Shown here piece by piece: positions 1 to 7,540 of a stretch of 17,823 bases of DNA. Numbering within the stretch: position 1 is the first letter of the stretch; each line of letters opens with the position of its first letter. The translations under genes and the position numbers were made by a program. Below the pieces are notes generated by a model, which was not told the DNA's origin, did no database searches, and was given only the letters and a program-made list of their open reading frames with translations. Where the stretch lies: assembly GCA_049513975.1 (NCBI GenBank), contig JBEKVM010000113.1:1-17823 (forward strand), in the 5' to 3' direction. The stretch is from JBEKOF01 sp049513975. GTDB taxonomy: Bacteria > Verrucomicrobiota > Verrucomicrobiia > Limisphaerales > Palsa-1400.

Positions 1-1
1 T

Positions 2-112
2 CGCCACCAGCACAAAGCCCGCGACAGCACCTGTCCGGCTTTCCTGGAGAAAATGGGCCGCCGCGTAAATCTGGTCATCCGTTACTTGACCGGCGAGGTT
101 GCTAGACTTTAG
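2..112 (+). CDS. C-terminal end of an unidentified frame (partial)
   Basis: The frame is open from the window edge and stops at TAG 110-112. The 36 visible residues are basic and end in GRRVNLVIRYLTGEVARL. I do not recognise a family. The other two forward frames also lack a convincing protein here, so this could be the tail of a real gene cut by the window edge or simply a chance opening. No terminator hairpin is obvious in the roughly 250 bases that follow, and no gene is visible between 113 and 360. Confidence 0.25.
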   Translation, partial: RHQHKARDSTCPAFLEKMGRRVNLVIRYLTGEVARL

Positions 113-327
113 AGCAGCCCTGATACCCCCACTTTCACGGAAATTGATCTGGCTTCCCACCGATACAGAATTAGAGTTTCAGCTTCAGAATTAGGGCTGA
201 TTGCTGTATCCGGCGTTGCATTCTTATCGTGGCTTGGGCTGCGATGGCGTATGGCATTGAAAAATTCCCCAAATTAGGACACTACCAGGTAACCCATTCT
301 CCCGCCCTGCCCCGCCCCGATTTTTCT

Positions 328-354
328 TTGGAAATCCCCGAAACCGCGTATATT
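328..354 (+). promoter_or_regulatory. Candidate promoter of the 361-3564 cluster, giving a leaderless GTG mRNA
   Basis: A -10-like TATATT lies at 349-354, exactly six bases before the GTG at 361. A weak -35-like TTGGAA lies at 328-333 (15-base spacer). No Shine-Dalgarno sequence precedes the GTG, so a transcript starting at +1 would begin with the start codon. The same -10 to start geometry is seen at 8285 (-) and 10014 (+). This is inferred from sequence alone. Confidence 0.3.
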
Positions 355-360
355 GCCCCC

Positions 361-492
361 GTGAAATTCCTCACCAAACAGGAACAATTGGCGCTCTGCC
401 TCATTTTTGTTCTGCTGCTGACAGGCTGGGCCGTCAAAACCTGGCGCGCCGCCCATCCCGCCGCCGCCGCCCCCCTCTCCCAAAAAACCTGA
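361..492 (+). CDS. Small single-span membrane protein, 43 aa
   Basis: The protein has a short charged N-terminus (VKFLTKQEQ), one hydrophobic segment at about residues 10-25 (LALCLIFVLLLTGWAV), then a basic, Ala/Pro-rich tail, so an inner-membrane anchor with a cytoplasmic or periplasmic tail is expected. The frame can be opened upstream to ATG 229, but that extension is Pro-rich and has no conserved look. GTG 361 is preferred because a -10-like box sits six bases before it. The stop is followed after one base by the ATG of the next gene, so translation of the two is probably coupled. I believe similar short proteins precede Minf_1886-type genes in other Verrucomicrobia, but this is from memory. 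Function unknown. Confidence 0.55.
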   Translation: MKFLTKQEQLALCLIFVLLLTGWAVKTWRAAHPAAAAPLSQKT

Positions 493-493
493 T

Positions 494-910
494 ATGCAAC
501 CCCTGACTTTCGAGCAGTCCGTCAAAAAAATCATCGCCGCCGACCCGCGCTTTGACGCCGAGGCCTACTTCTTCGTCCGCGAAGCCCTCGATTTCACCCG
601 CCGCGCCAGCGGCCGTCCCAGAAACCAGGTCCGCGATGTCAGCACCTCCGAGCTGCTCGACGGCCTGCGCCGTTACGCCCTGGAAACCTACGGGCCTATG
701 GCCGTCACCGTTCTGGCCGAATGGGGCGTTCACCGCTGCGAAGATTTCGGCGAGATCGTCTTCAACATGATCGCCCACCATTGCGAGGGCAAGTCCGACA
801 CCGACAGCCGCGACCATTTCAAAAGCGGCTACACCTTCGACGACGCCTTCCGCAAGCCCTTCCTCCCTTCGCCCCGTGCCGTCGCGCCGCCCAAAGCAGT
901 CGAAGTCTGA
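494..910 (+). CDS. Minf_1886-like protein (Verrucomicrobia/Planctomycete-restricted family)
   Basis: This 138-aa soluble protein begins one base after the preceding stop. Its first half carries the pattern F-x-x-x-(V/I)-x-x-I-x-x-D-x-R-(F/Y)-x-x-x-A-Y-x-F-(V/L)-x-x-A-L (about residues 6-35). It is followed by a block at about 50-100 with DVSTSELLDG, TYGPMA and the segment WGVHRCEDFGEIVFNMI (about 77-93). These are features I associate with the family named after Minf_1886 of Methylacidiphilum. The last 15 or so residues are Pro/Ala-rich and look unconserved. No catalytic motif is apparent and the biochemical role is unknown. It lies between a small membrane protein and an M16 peptidase, which suggests a shared transcript. 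The identification is by pattern memory; a profile search would settle it. Confidence 0.75.
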   Translation: MQPLTFEQSVKKIIAADPRFDAEAYFFVREALDFTRRASGRPRNQVRDVSTSELLDGLRRYALETYGPMAVTVLAEWGVHRCEDFGEIVFNMIAHHCEGKSDTDSRDHFKSGYTFDDAFRKPFLPSPRAVAPPKAVEV

Positions 911-942
911 TTCCGGGACCAACTCAAATTCAGGCGCCAAGG

Positions 943-3564
943 ATGACCAAACGCCCAGCAACCCGCCCGGTCCGCCATACCTCCGCCACGCGGCGCGACG
1001 CCGGAAATCCGCAATCCGCCATCCGCCATCCGCCATCTGCCATTCCCTCCCTGCCCCCCGGCGTCCGCCTCCACACTCTCCACAACGGCCTGGTCCTCAT
1101 TATCGGCGAGGACCACAGCGCTCCCGTCGTCTCCGCCCAGGCCTGGTGCCACACCGGCAGCATGATGGAAGATAAATGGCTCGGCGCCGGCCTTTCCCAC
1201 GTGCTCGAACACATGCTTTTCAAAGGCACCACCTCCCGCCCCGGCAGCCGCATTGACCAGGAAATCCAGGACGCCGGCGGCCAAATGAACGCCTACACCT
1301 CCTTCGACCGCACTGTCTATCATATAAACGTCCCCAATACCGGCGCCAAAGTCGCCATTGACATCCTCTGCGACATCATGCAAAACGCCAGCCTCCCCGA
1401 CGCCGAGCTGGCCAAGGAACTGGACGTCATCCGCCGCGAAATGGACATGAACCGCGACGATCCCGGCCGCCGCTCCGGCCAGCGCCTCTTTGAATCCGCC
1501 TACACCCGCCACCCCTGCCGTTTCACCGTCATCGGCTACCCGGAAATCTTCAACGAACTCAAGCCCGCCGACATCCGCGCCTACTACCGCCAACGCTACG
1601 TTCCAAACAACATGTTTATTGTCGTCGTGGGCGATATCCAGCCCCCCGCAGTCCTGGCCCAAATCCAGCAAGCCTTCGCCAAAACCAACGCCAGGGCCAT
1701 CGCCCCCGTCGTCTTGCCCGCCGAGCCGCGCCAAACCGCCCCGCGCGAAGTCATCGAGGAAGCCCCCATCGAGCTGGCCCATTTCCACTTCGCCTGGCAC
1801 ATCCCCGACCTCCGCCATCCCGACATGCCGGCCCTGGACATTCTCGCCGCCCTCCTCGGGCACGGCCGCAGCTCCCGCCTCTTCCGCCAGGTGCGCGAGA
1901 AAAAAGGCCTCGTCACCGCCGCCGACGCCTGGACCTACACCCCCGGCGACCAGGGCTTGTTCGGCATGAGCGGCGTGATGGACGCCCCCAAATTCATCCC
2001 CGCCCGCGACGCCCTTCTGGCCGAAGTCCACCGCGTGCAAAATCAGCCCGTTCCCGCCGCCGAACTGGCCAAAGTGGTCAAACAATTCATCGCCGGCGCC
2101 CTCTCTATCCGCAAAACCATGCAGGGCCAGGCCCAGGATTTGGGCGCAAGCTGGCTCGCCGCCAACGACCTCAATTTCTCCGAACGCTACCTCGCCGCCG
2201 TCAAGCGCGTCACTCCCGCCGCCCTCCGCCGCGTCGCGCGTCAATACTTGACACCAGAAGGCCGCACCCTCTACGCCCTGCTTCCCGCCGGCGCCGCGCC
2301 CAAGCTGGCCGGGGAGGTCGCCGCCCTTTCCGAGAATCCCATCCAAAAAATCATCCTGCCCAACGGCCTGCGCCTCCTCCTCAAGGAAGATCACCGCCTG
2401 CCCTTCGTGGAAATCCGTTCCGTCTTCCAGGGCGGCGTGCTGGCCGAGACCCTGCAAAATCACGGCCTGACCCAGTTGATGACCAAAATGCTCCTCCAAG
2501 GCACCGCCCGCCGCTCCGCCGAACAAATCGCCCTGGAAATTGAATCCATCGGCGGCAGCATTGATTCTTTTGGCGGCAACAACAGCTTCGGACTCAACCT
2601 CGAAGTCCTCAGCGGCGACTTGTCAACCGGCCTCGACGTCTTCGCCGATGTCCTGTTGCATCCCTCCTTTCCCTCGGGGCCCTTCGAGCGCGAGCGCCGC
2701 ATCCAGTTGGAGTCCATCCGCGCCCAGCGCGACCAGCTTTTGCAATCGTGCGGCCAGGCCATGCGCCGCGCCCTCTTTGGCGACACCGGCTATGGCCTGG
2801 ATTCCTCCGGCACCGAGGAAAGCGTCCAAGCCGTCTCCCTGCCCTGCCTGGCCGCCTTCCACAAAAAACTGGTCGTCCCCAACAACTGCGTCCTCGCCAT
2901 CTTCGGCGACATCCGCCCCGCCCAAGTCAAGGCCGCCGTCCAAAAATATCTCGGCCGCTGGAAGAAGACCGCCCCCGTCATCCCGGCGCTGCCCAAAACA
3001 ACCGGCCTGGCTGAAATCAAGCGCGTCGCCGGCACCCGCGACAAAACCCAGGCCGTCATCGTCATCGGCTTCCCCGGCACCACCCTCCTCCAGCCCGACC
3101 GCTACCCGCTGGAACTGTTGCAGGAAGGCTGCAGCGACCTCGGCTCCCGGCTCTTCCTGCGCATCCGCGAAAAACTGGGCCTGGCCTACTACGTCGGCGC
3201 GCAAAACTTCCTCGGCCTGGCCCCCGGCTACTTTGCCTTCTACGTCGGAACCGCCCCCGACAAACTGGCCGAAGTGGAAAAAGAACTGCTGGCCGAGGCC
3301 GAACTCCTCCGCGCCGGCGGCCTGACCGCCGAAGAACTGCGCCGCGCCAAGGCCAAAGTCATCGGCCAGCGCAAAATCTCCCGCCAGGATTTGGGCGGCT
3401 ACGCCATGAGCGTCGCCCTCGATGAACTTTATGGACTGGGCTTCCGCCATTTCGACGCCGAAGACGCCGCCTACGAAGCCGTCACCGCCGGGCAAGTCCG
3501 CGAGGCCGCCCGCAAGTACCTCACCCCCGGCGCCCTCGTCGTCTCCGTCATCAAGCCCCCCTGA
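943..3564 (+). CDS. Two-domain M16 family zinc metallopeptidase (PqqL/insulinase-like)
   Basis: This is a fused M16 peptidase of about 873 aa. The N-terminal half carries the inverted zinc motif HVLEH at residues 86-90 with the third ligand Glu at 166 (VIRRE), the 76-residue spacing usual for M16. The C-terminal half begins at about residue 465 (NPIQKIILPNGL). It repeats the fold, but the metal site is lost (LTQLMTKM replaces HxxEH). It keeps the RIREKLGLAYYVG segment (740-751) that helps bind substrate in the inactive partner domain. The single chain therefore holds one active and one inactive unit. ATG 943 is preferred although the frame is open back to 721, because 494-910 is a convincing gene. 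The first 36 or so residues are Arg/Pro-rich, partly encoded by a 7-bp simple repeat, and probably not part of the fold. No signal peptide is visible. The gap to the upstream gene is 32 bases. Confidence 0.9.
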   Translation: MTKRPATRPVRHTSATRRDAGNPQSAIRHPPSAIPSLPPGVRLHTLHNGLVLIIGEDHSAPVVSAQAWCHTGSMMEDKWLGAGLSHVLEHMLFKGTTSRPGSRIDQEIQDAGGQMNAYTSFDRTVYHINVPNTGAKVAIDILCDIMQNASLPDAELAKELDVIRREMDMNRDDPGRRSGQRLFESAYTRHPCRFTVIGYPEIFNELKPADIRAYYRQRYVPNNMFIVVVGDIQPPAVLAQIQQAFAKTNARAIAPVVLPAEPRQTAPREVIEEAPIELAHFHFAWHIPDLRHPDMPALDILAALLGHGRSSRLFRQVREKKGLVTAADAWTYTPGDQGLFGMSGVMDAPKFIPARDALLAEVHRVQNQPVPAAELAKVVKQFIAGALSIRKTMQGQAQDLGASWLAANDLNFSERYLAAVKRVTPAALRRVARQYLTPEGRTLYALLPAGAAPKLAGEVAALSENPIQKIILPNGLRLLLKEDHRLPFVEIRSVFQGGVLAETLQNHGLTQLMTKMLLQGTARRSAEQIALEIESIGGSIDSFGGNNSFGLNLEVLSGDLSTGLDVFADVLLHPSFPSGPFERERRIQLESIRAQRDQLLQSCGQAMRRALFGDTGYGLDSSGTEESVQAVSLPCLAAFHKKLVVPNNCVLAIFGDIRPAQVKAAVQKYLGRWKKTAPVIPALPKTTGLAEIKRVAGTRDKTQAVIVIGFPGTTLLQPDRYPLELLQEGCSDLGSRLFLRIREKLGLAYYVGAQNFLGLAPGYFAFYVGTAPDKLAEVEKELLAEAELLRAGGLTAEELRRAKAKVIGQRKISRQDLGGYAMSVALDELYGLGFRHFDAEDAAYEAVTAGQVREAARKYLTPGALVVSVIKPP
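1006..1046 (+). repeat. Heptamer simple repeat (ATCCGCC/ATCTGCC) inside the peptidase N-terminus
   Basis: Near-perfect tandem units of ATCCGCA, ATCCGCC and ATCTGCC lie in the coding frame and give the low-complexity stretch NPQSAIRHPPSAIP just before the first conserved M16 block. Such heptamer runs are more typical of intergenic DNA, so the true translational start may lie close to or beyond this run. Confidence 0.6.
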
Positions 3565-3617
3565 CCGCCCCCTTCTCCAATCCTGATCCTAATCATAATC
3601 ATAATCTTTTTCTGAAA

Positions 3618-3641
3618 AGGCCCGGTGAGGGCACCGGGCCT
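3618..3641. repeat. REP-like hairpin, GCCCGGTG class
   Basis: There is a perfect 10-bp stem (AGGCCCGGTG / CACCGGGCCT) around the loop AGGG. On the minus strand it reads GCAG followed by GCCCGGTG-CCCT-CACCGGGC and a short T run, so it could also end minus-strand transcripts arriving from the sigma factor gene. Together with the hairpin at 3675-3694 it forms an inverted pair like those at 8651-8770 and 11145-11259. Confidence 0.7.
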
Positions 3642-3651
3642 GCAACAAATG

Positions 3652-4043
3652 CATGCTTTGCGAGGGAAATGTAGGCCGCGTGCCCTCACGCGGCGGGACT
3701 GGAGCCTTTCTTTAAACGGGCTGCTAAATCGTGGCGGCCTTTGGGCAGGACGGGATAAAACTATAGTTTGACCCGTTTCAATATACATGCTTTGCGGGGG
3801 AAATGTAGGCCGCGTGCCCTCCCGCGGCGGGACTGGAGCCTTTTTTAAACGGGCTGCTAAATCGTGGCGGCCTTTGAGCAGGACGGGAAAACTATAGTTT
3901 GACCCGTTTCAAGATACATGCTTTGCGGGGGAAATGTAGGCCGCGTGCCCTCACGCGGCGGGACTGGAGCCTTTTTTTAAACGGGCTGCTAAATCGTGGC
4001 GGCCTTTGAGCAGGACGGGAAAACTATAGTTTGACCCGTTTCA
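3652..4043. repeat. Three tandem copies of a ~130-bp REP-containing unit
   Basis: Copies start at 3652, 3786 and 3917 (periods 134 and 131). Each unit holds, in order, CATGCTTTGCG, a GTAG tetranucleotide, the hairpin GCCGCGTG-CCCT-CACGCGGC, GGACTGGAGCC with a T run, TTAAACGGGCTG, and an ending with CTATAGTTTGACCCGTTTC. The second copy has one stem mismatch (CCCGCGGC). The array fills the space between the convergent M16 and sigma factor genes. The last part of the unit matches one end of the palindromic elements at 10985-11059 and 15782-15852, so the unit is a composite of two repeat families. Confidence 0.85.
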
Positions 4044-4073
4044 CGCTTAAACGAGATCATCGGAAAACCATTT

Positions 4074-6035
4074 TCAAAGCCTCCCGTTTGCTTTCAAAAC
4101 CTTGCGCTGGGTTCGCAGATATAAAACGCCAACACCGGCAACCAGACCAAAGAAAGCGCCCTTGACCGATCCGAGAAAGAGCACGACATAGATTCCCATC
4201 GCGGTGAAAGCGTTCGTCGCGGTGAAAGCGTTCAAGCTGAATGCCAGCAGAAAGGCTGCTGCGAACGCGATGCCGAAAACTCTCCGCGCCCTCGCATCGG
4301 TGCGAAGCGCCAGAAGCATTCTGCCGTGCTGGCTCTCTTGTTGCGGAGTTTCCGAAATCCCAGGCGCGTTCGTTGTCCCTTGGCCCTTTCGGATCTGACG
4401 CAGCATGATCACGGCGCCCATCGGTGCAATGAAAAAAGGCCACAGCGACCTGAATGGCCACGCTTCTCGCGAACCCGGCTGCCTTACGGAACCGGTCGAG
4501 TAATGAATTTTCTCGTCATCCAGCAGCTTGAGCGTGGATTCATTGGCCGCCGTCCACAATTCGACGGGCCTGTAGCCGCTAAAGTAGATTAGATCGGTCA
4601 ACCATGTGCCGGTATTGCCACCCTTGTCCGCCGTCCACAAATTCCACCAGGCTGGCTTGCTCCCCACCGTCCACCTGTTCCACCAGGCGGGCATGTTGGC
4701 CGTCGCCCACAATTTGGTGCCCGGGTCATTCTCAGGCAAATGGAGCCACAGCGTTTTCGTCCCGCCCTCCTCCATAACACTGATCCAGGCATCTTTGCGC
4801 CCGATCATGATTTTTTGCGCCTCCGCATTGGTGAGATGCTGCTTCTCCTCCGGCCCAAATGTATGCCATAACATGCCTCCCAGAATCGGCGCCAACAAGC
4901 AGGCCGGACCAATCATCCCGAGCGATTGCCAGAGGACGAACCGTCTTTTCATCTCTCTTGGGGGCTCCTGCGCGTCTGTTTTCTGGATGGAGAATTCACG
5001 CCACCACCGGCGCATCCATATTGCCAGGGCAGCCACAATGACGACGTTAAACGAATCAAACAACAACCTATATAGGAACCTGCCAGGGGGCCAACCCGAA
5101 ATAGGCACCATGAAATGCGGGGAGAACAAAAATTGGCGAATGATAAACCACCCTGCGAAGCCCAACGCCAGCGTGCGCCAGAACCGGATGCCATTCTCGC
5201 AGTGTCTCGATGATCTCGCCAGGGACCGGCTCATCCAATAGCCGGCGCAGCCGCCCACAAATGCCAGAAAACCGAGCAACGACCAATAAAGGACTATCCC
5301 GCCCACCGCAGCCAGCCCGGCCACCGTCTTGGCGGTGGAACTTCCTTTGACCGCCGCCCCCGCCGCCAGGGCCTTGACCGCGGTGGCCGACAGCGGCAAA
5401 GCTGCCAGGACGCCGACCGTGAACGCCGGGCCTGGGTTCGTGCTTTGCAATGCGCCTTCCACGAACGCCAGCGCCTGTTCCTGCAACAATTTGCGTCCGC
5501 GCGCCAGCCGCTGCTTCACCGCGTCCTCGCTCAACTCCAGCGCTGCGGCCACGCGCTCGATGGATTGATTCTCCCGATAAAACAACACCAGCGCCTCGCG
5601 ATAAATCTCCGGGACGCGCGCCACGCAATGCCAGAGAATGGCTTGCTCCTCCTTGCTGATGGCGCGCTCCGAGGGCAGCGGTTCCGCCGCCGCCAATTCC
5701 TTGACCGTTTCCAGCGTTTCGGCGGCATGAACAGGCTCGTGTCCTTGCCGGCGCAGTTCCTTGCCGATGACAAACCGGGCGATGCCGCACAACCAGGGCC
5801 GCAGTTTCGACGGCTCGCGCAGCTCGGCCAGTTGCCTCCATGCCGCCAGAAAAGTGTCCTGCGCCAGGTCTTCGCTCTGGGTGATACTCCCCGTGGCGCA
5901 GTAGGCCAGGGAACAAACCAGCGTTTGGTGCCGCTCCACAATTTGGCGGAAGGCCTCGCGGCGCCCGCCCAGACATTCCGCCACCAACTCGGCATCGTTG
6001 GCTTCGGCGGCACAGTCTTTTTCGATTGTCATCAT
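4074..6035 (-). CDS. ECF-type sigma-70 factor fused to a multi-span membrane domain
   Basis: The protein has 653 aa. Residues about 25-97 form sigma region 2 (EAFRQIVERHQ...; SEDLAQDTFLAAWRQL at 54-69; RPWLCGIARFVIGKELRR at 79-96). Residues about 129-187 form region 4 with a helix-turn-helix (SIERVAAALELSEDAVKQRL, 158-177). After residue 200 the chain becomes a membrane protein with likely spans near 203-222, 238-265, 285-303, 325-342, 368-388, 530-546, 586-605 and 611-638. Between them is a Trp-rich loop (about 395-528) with a 12-residue repeat (W-x-x-x-x-x-P-A-W-W-N-x at 443-466). ECF sigmas are usually about 200 aa, so two thirds of this protein is an added membrane module that may tether or control the sigma part. 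No separate anti-sigma gene is adjacent. Start: tandem ATGs at 6035 and 6032, with TATAGG five bases upstream of the first. Confidence 0.9.
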   Translation of the reverse strand: MMTIEKDCAAEANDAELVAECLGGRREAFRQIVERHQTLVCSLAYCATGSITQSEDLAQDTFLAAWRQLAELREPSKLRPWLCGIARFVIGKELRRQGHEPVHAAETLETVKELAAAEPLPSERAISKEEQAILWHCVARVPEIYREALVLFYRENQSIERVAAALELSEDAVKQRLARGRKLLQEQALAFVEGALQSTNPGPAFTVGVLAALPLSATAVKALAAGAAVKGSSTAKTVAGLAAVGGIVLYWSLLGFLAFVGGCAGYWMSRSLARSSRHCENGIRFWRTLALGFAGWFIIRQFLFSPHFMVPISGWPPGRFLYRLLFDSFNVVIVAALAIWMRRWWREFSIQKTDAQEPPREMKRRFVLWQSLGMIGPACLLAPILGGMLWHTFGPEEKQHLTNAEAQKIMIGRKDAWISVMEEGGTKTLWLHLPENDPGTKLWATANMPAWWNRWTVGSKPAWWNLWTADKGGNTGTWLTDLIYFSGYRPVELWTAANESTLKLLDDEKIHYSTGSVRQPGSREAWPFRSLWPFFIAPMGAVIMLRQIRKGQGTTNAPGISETPQQESQHGRMLLALRTDARARRVFGIAFAAAFLLAFSLNAFTATNAFTAMGIYVVLFLGSVKGAFFGLVAGVGVLYLRTQRKVLKANGRL

Positions 6036-6117
6036 ATTACCCTATAAGTACCCGAAAGGACGCCGCCGGTGACAAAGAAACGCACATTAGTTTTGACGCA
6101 AGGCATTGTTACGCCAC

Positions 6118-6238
6118 AAACGCGGCGCATCTTAATGCCGCCGCCATGCGATTTGCCAATTCCTTCGTCCTGCGAAGCGGGGAGGTTAGGGCACGGGATT
6201 TCATCCATCCGATGGCGGTTGTATCAAGATGCGCCCCA
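6118..6238. repeat. MITE-like element, GGCGCATCTTGATAC family, copy 1
   Basis: The left end (6124-6148, GGCGCATCTT...GCCGCCATG) is the imperfect reverse complement of the right end (6213-6237, ATGGCGGTTGTATCAAGATG...). The enclosed 60 bases contain a small CTTCG/CGAAG hairpin. The left end plus ATGCGATTTGCCAA matches, inverted, the right end of the element at 8598-8839. No coding potential. The flanking bases 6036-6117 hold nothing else that I recognise beyond the presumed sigma factor promoter. Confidence 0.65.
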
Positions 6239-6290
6239 CAAACGGGGTGCTCAACTCACGTCAATGTCTGTCGGTTGCCTCGCTCTGTCT

Positions 6291-6308
6291 ATGGGGTGAA
6301 CACCCCAT
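6291..6308. repeat. Palindrome ATGGGGTG-AA-CACCCCAT
   Basis: Perfect 8-bp arms. It is related to palindromes or half-sites at 6859-6880, 7541-7548 and 11431-11439, three of which lie 30-45 bases upstream of small gene starts. No gene start is seen after this one, so its role here is unclear. Confidence 0.5.
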
Positions 6309-6369
6309 GCATTGCCACCCGCCCCAAAGCCCTGGAGCAGCCAGCGCACCGTCAAAGGGATCAAAGGTC

Positions 6370-6525
6370 AAGCTATAGGGCCTGTTGCCCAAATCGCGGA
6401 GTGCGACCGTCCTCGGTCGCAGCAATATCCAAATCCGCTGTTGTTCACAAATTCGCGCGCGCATTGGTCGTGTCCGGTAATGCTTTTCTCCAGTTTTCGA
6501 TTTGGGCTACCCGCCCCATAGCTTT
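6370..6525. repeat. REP-bearing MITE-like element, GGAG class, copy 1
   Basis: Terminal inverted repeats: the left end AAGCTATAGGGCCTGTTGCC runs on into CAAATCG, and the right end (6494-6525) is its imperfect reverse complement. Just inside the left end, GGAG (6398-6401) immediately precedes the perfect hairpin TGCGACCG-TCCT-CGGTCGCA (6402-6421). A second copy at 9541-9697 has the same hairpin and ends. Small frames that run through it are translations of the repeat. Confidence 0.8.
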
Positions 6526-6536
6526 GCCCCCTGGCA

Positions 6537-6605
6537 TGTGACCGTCGCATTTACACTTTGCCTTGACTCCAAAATCGGGGGGCAACTTCCCTGTGTCGCG
6601 CCCAA
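6537..6605. repeat. Dispersed repeat starting TGTGACCGTCGCATTTAC, copy 1
   Basis: About 70 bases match 15167-15236 with few differences (CTTTGCC, TGACTCCAAAA, CCCTGTGTCGCGCCCAA). At the second copy the sequence is preceded by a GTAG hairpin whose right arm is the GACCGTCG found here. This copy lacks the left arm, so it appears truncated on that side. Confidence 0.65.
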
Positions 6606-6683
6606 GAAACCATCGCGCGACAGCCGACATGCGAGCGATCCCCGAAAGTGCAACCCCAGAATCCACGCAGACCGCCTTTCTTG

Positions 6684-6776
6684 GTTTCACTTCGCTCCTG
6701 CAGATTCGCTGCCCGATTGGCCCAGCGTCAGCACCGCCAGAAAACCCGTCGCGTCAACCAGTTTAAAAAGTGAGAA
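6684..6776. repeat. Dispersed ~93-bp repeat (TTTCACTTCGC ... AAAAAGTGAGAA), copy 1
   Basis: It matches 15483-15576 over its whole length: CTGCAGATTCG, CACCGCCAGAAAACC, CGTCAACCAGTTTAAAAAGT. The ends are weakly inverted (TTTCACTT / AAGTGAGAA). The minus-strand frame reads SHFLNWLT in both copies, but the frames diverge afterwards, so it is treated as a non-coding repeat. Confidence 0.7.
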
Positions 6777-6858
6777 CTCACACTTGTATGTACGTCTGCG
6801 TCCGGCCCCTCCGGGCGGTTGCTGTCAAAGCCTTGACTTGCCGGCAAAGAGAATGCCC

Positions 6859-6880
6859 CTATGGGGAAAACACCCCATAG
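6859..6880 (+). promoter_or_regulatory. Palindrome CTATGGGG-N6-CCCCATAG upstream of 6920
   Basis: Perfect 8-bp arms lie 40 bases before the ATG at 6920. From the right arm to the start codon the sequence resembles the stretch before the gene at 7582 (CCCCATAGCG, then a shared GCGTAA and GTC near the ATG). It could be an operator or a promoter-carrying repeat. No protein is known to bind it. Confidence 0.45.
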
Positions 6881-6919
6881 CGCACATCTGGCCGATGGCG
6901 TAAAAAGTTCAAAGTCGCT

Positions 6920-7273
6920 ATGAAAGCGAATTTTGACCGCACTGCGAAAGTCCGCACCGTCGCTTTGTTCGGCGACGCTCAACTCGTCAGGCACAACAAC
7001 GACCGATACGAACTGTGCGGCGGCTCGCCCGCCGACCAGACTGACGCCAAGGAATGGATCTCGCTCTTCCTTCACCAAGCCGTCGTGTCTTTTCCTCCAC
7101 CCTCTCGCGACCTTGCTTTTTGTGAACAGGCGATGAACCTGTCACGGCTCAACATTTGCCACTCGGCACGCGCGGCTTCCCCATGTCACGAGACCCAAAA
7201 ACCCTGGGTGAACGTCTCCCTAAACGAAGATTTGAACGGTCGCTTGACCAATCGCAAGCCTCTCCAAGAGTGA
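6920..7273 (+). CDS. Small orphan protein, conserved-looking N-terminus, 117 aa
   Basis: The first 58 or so residues (from MKANFDRTAKVRTVALFGDA, including a YELCGGS segment, to AKEWISLFLHQAVVSF) look like a compact natural protein of alternating charged and hydrophobic segments. After about residue 60 the composition changes to Pro/Ser/Arg-rich sequence with no pattern, so the original 3' end may have been lost or frameshifted and the annotated C-terminus may be read-through. I cannot name the family. The upstream palindrome and leader resemble those of the orphan gene at 7582. No Shine-Dalgarno sequence is evident. It is the only credible gene between the sigma factor and 7582. Confidence 0.45.
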   Translation: MKANFDRTAKVRTVALFGDAQLVRHNNDRYELCGGSPADQTDAKEWISLFLHQAVVSFPPPSRDLAFCEQAMNLSRLNICHSARAASPCHETQKPWVNVSLNEDLNGRLTNRKPLQE

Positions 7274-7278
7274 CGTTT

Positions 7279-7470
7279 ATGCGCACACTGTACTACGTGC
7301 TCCTTTTTGTTTGCCTGCTTCTCGTCCTCTTTTGCGTCAATTTCGTCCGATGGCTGGTCTCCAAGTCTCAGCTTGCGCTGCTCTCCCTCCGCCGATGGAT
7401 TCCCCCTCGCAGTCGCGAATGGAGGAGAGAATCCCCCGTGAAGACCAGCCCATCGCGCCGGAGTTGCTGA
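7279..7470 (+). CDS. Possible 63-aa single-span membrane peptide
   Basis: The frame gives a hydrophobic segment right after the start (TLYYVLLFVCLLLVLFCVNF, about residues 3-22), then an amphipathic stretch and an Arg/Ser/Pro-rich tail that looks random. ATG 7279 lies six bases after the stop of the 6920 gene, which would fit a coupled pair. No Shine-Dalgarno sequence is visible and the tail runs into repeat-like DNA. The hydrophobic segment could equally be an accident of T-rich sequence, so this is a weak call. Confidence 0.25.
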   Translation: MRTLYYVLLFVCLLLVLFCVNFVRWLVSKSQLALLSLRRWIPPRSREWRRESPVKTSPSRRSC

Positions 7471-7540
7471 AAGATGAACCGCTGCTCTTTTCTTCAATGC
7501 GTCCGTCACTTCGCTCCAGCGACGGGGTGGCAGGGTTATA

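Noticed and set aside
434..1036. 200-aa minus-strand frame across the Minf_1886-like gene
   Set aside because: Composition is typical of an antisense shadow, and it overlaps two convincing forward genes.
829..2526. 565-aa antisense frame opposite the M16 peptidase
   Set aside because: It is Gly/Val/Ala-rich with no domain and is the mirror of GC-rich coding DNA. The forward frame has full M16 motifs.
3652..4043. Tandem repeats as a CRISPR array
   Set aside because: Only three units of ~130 bases that are repeated throughout, with no unique spacers and no cas genes. It is a REP-type array.
5068..5976. 302-aa minus-strand frame within the sigma factor gene
   Set aside because: Arg/Gly-rich out-of-frame shadow of the sigma factor gene.
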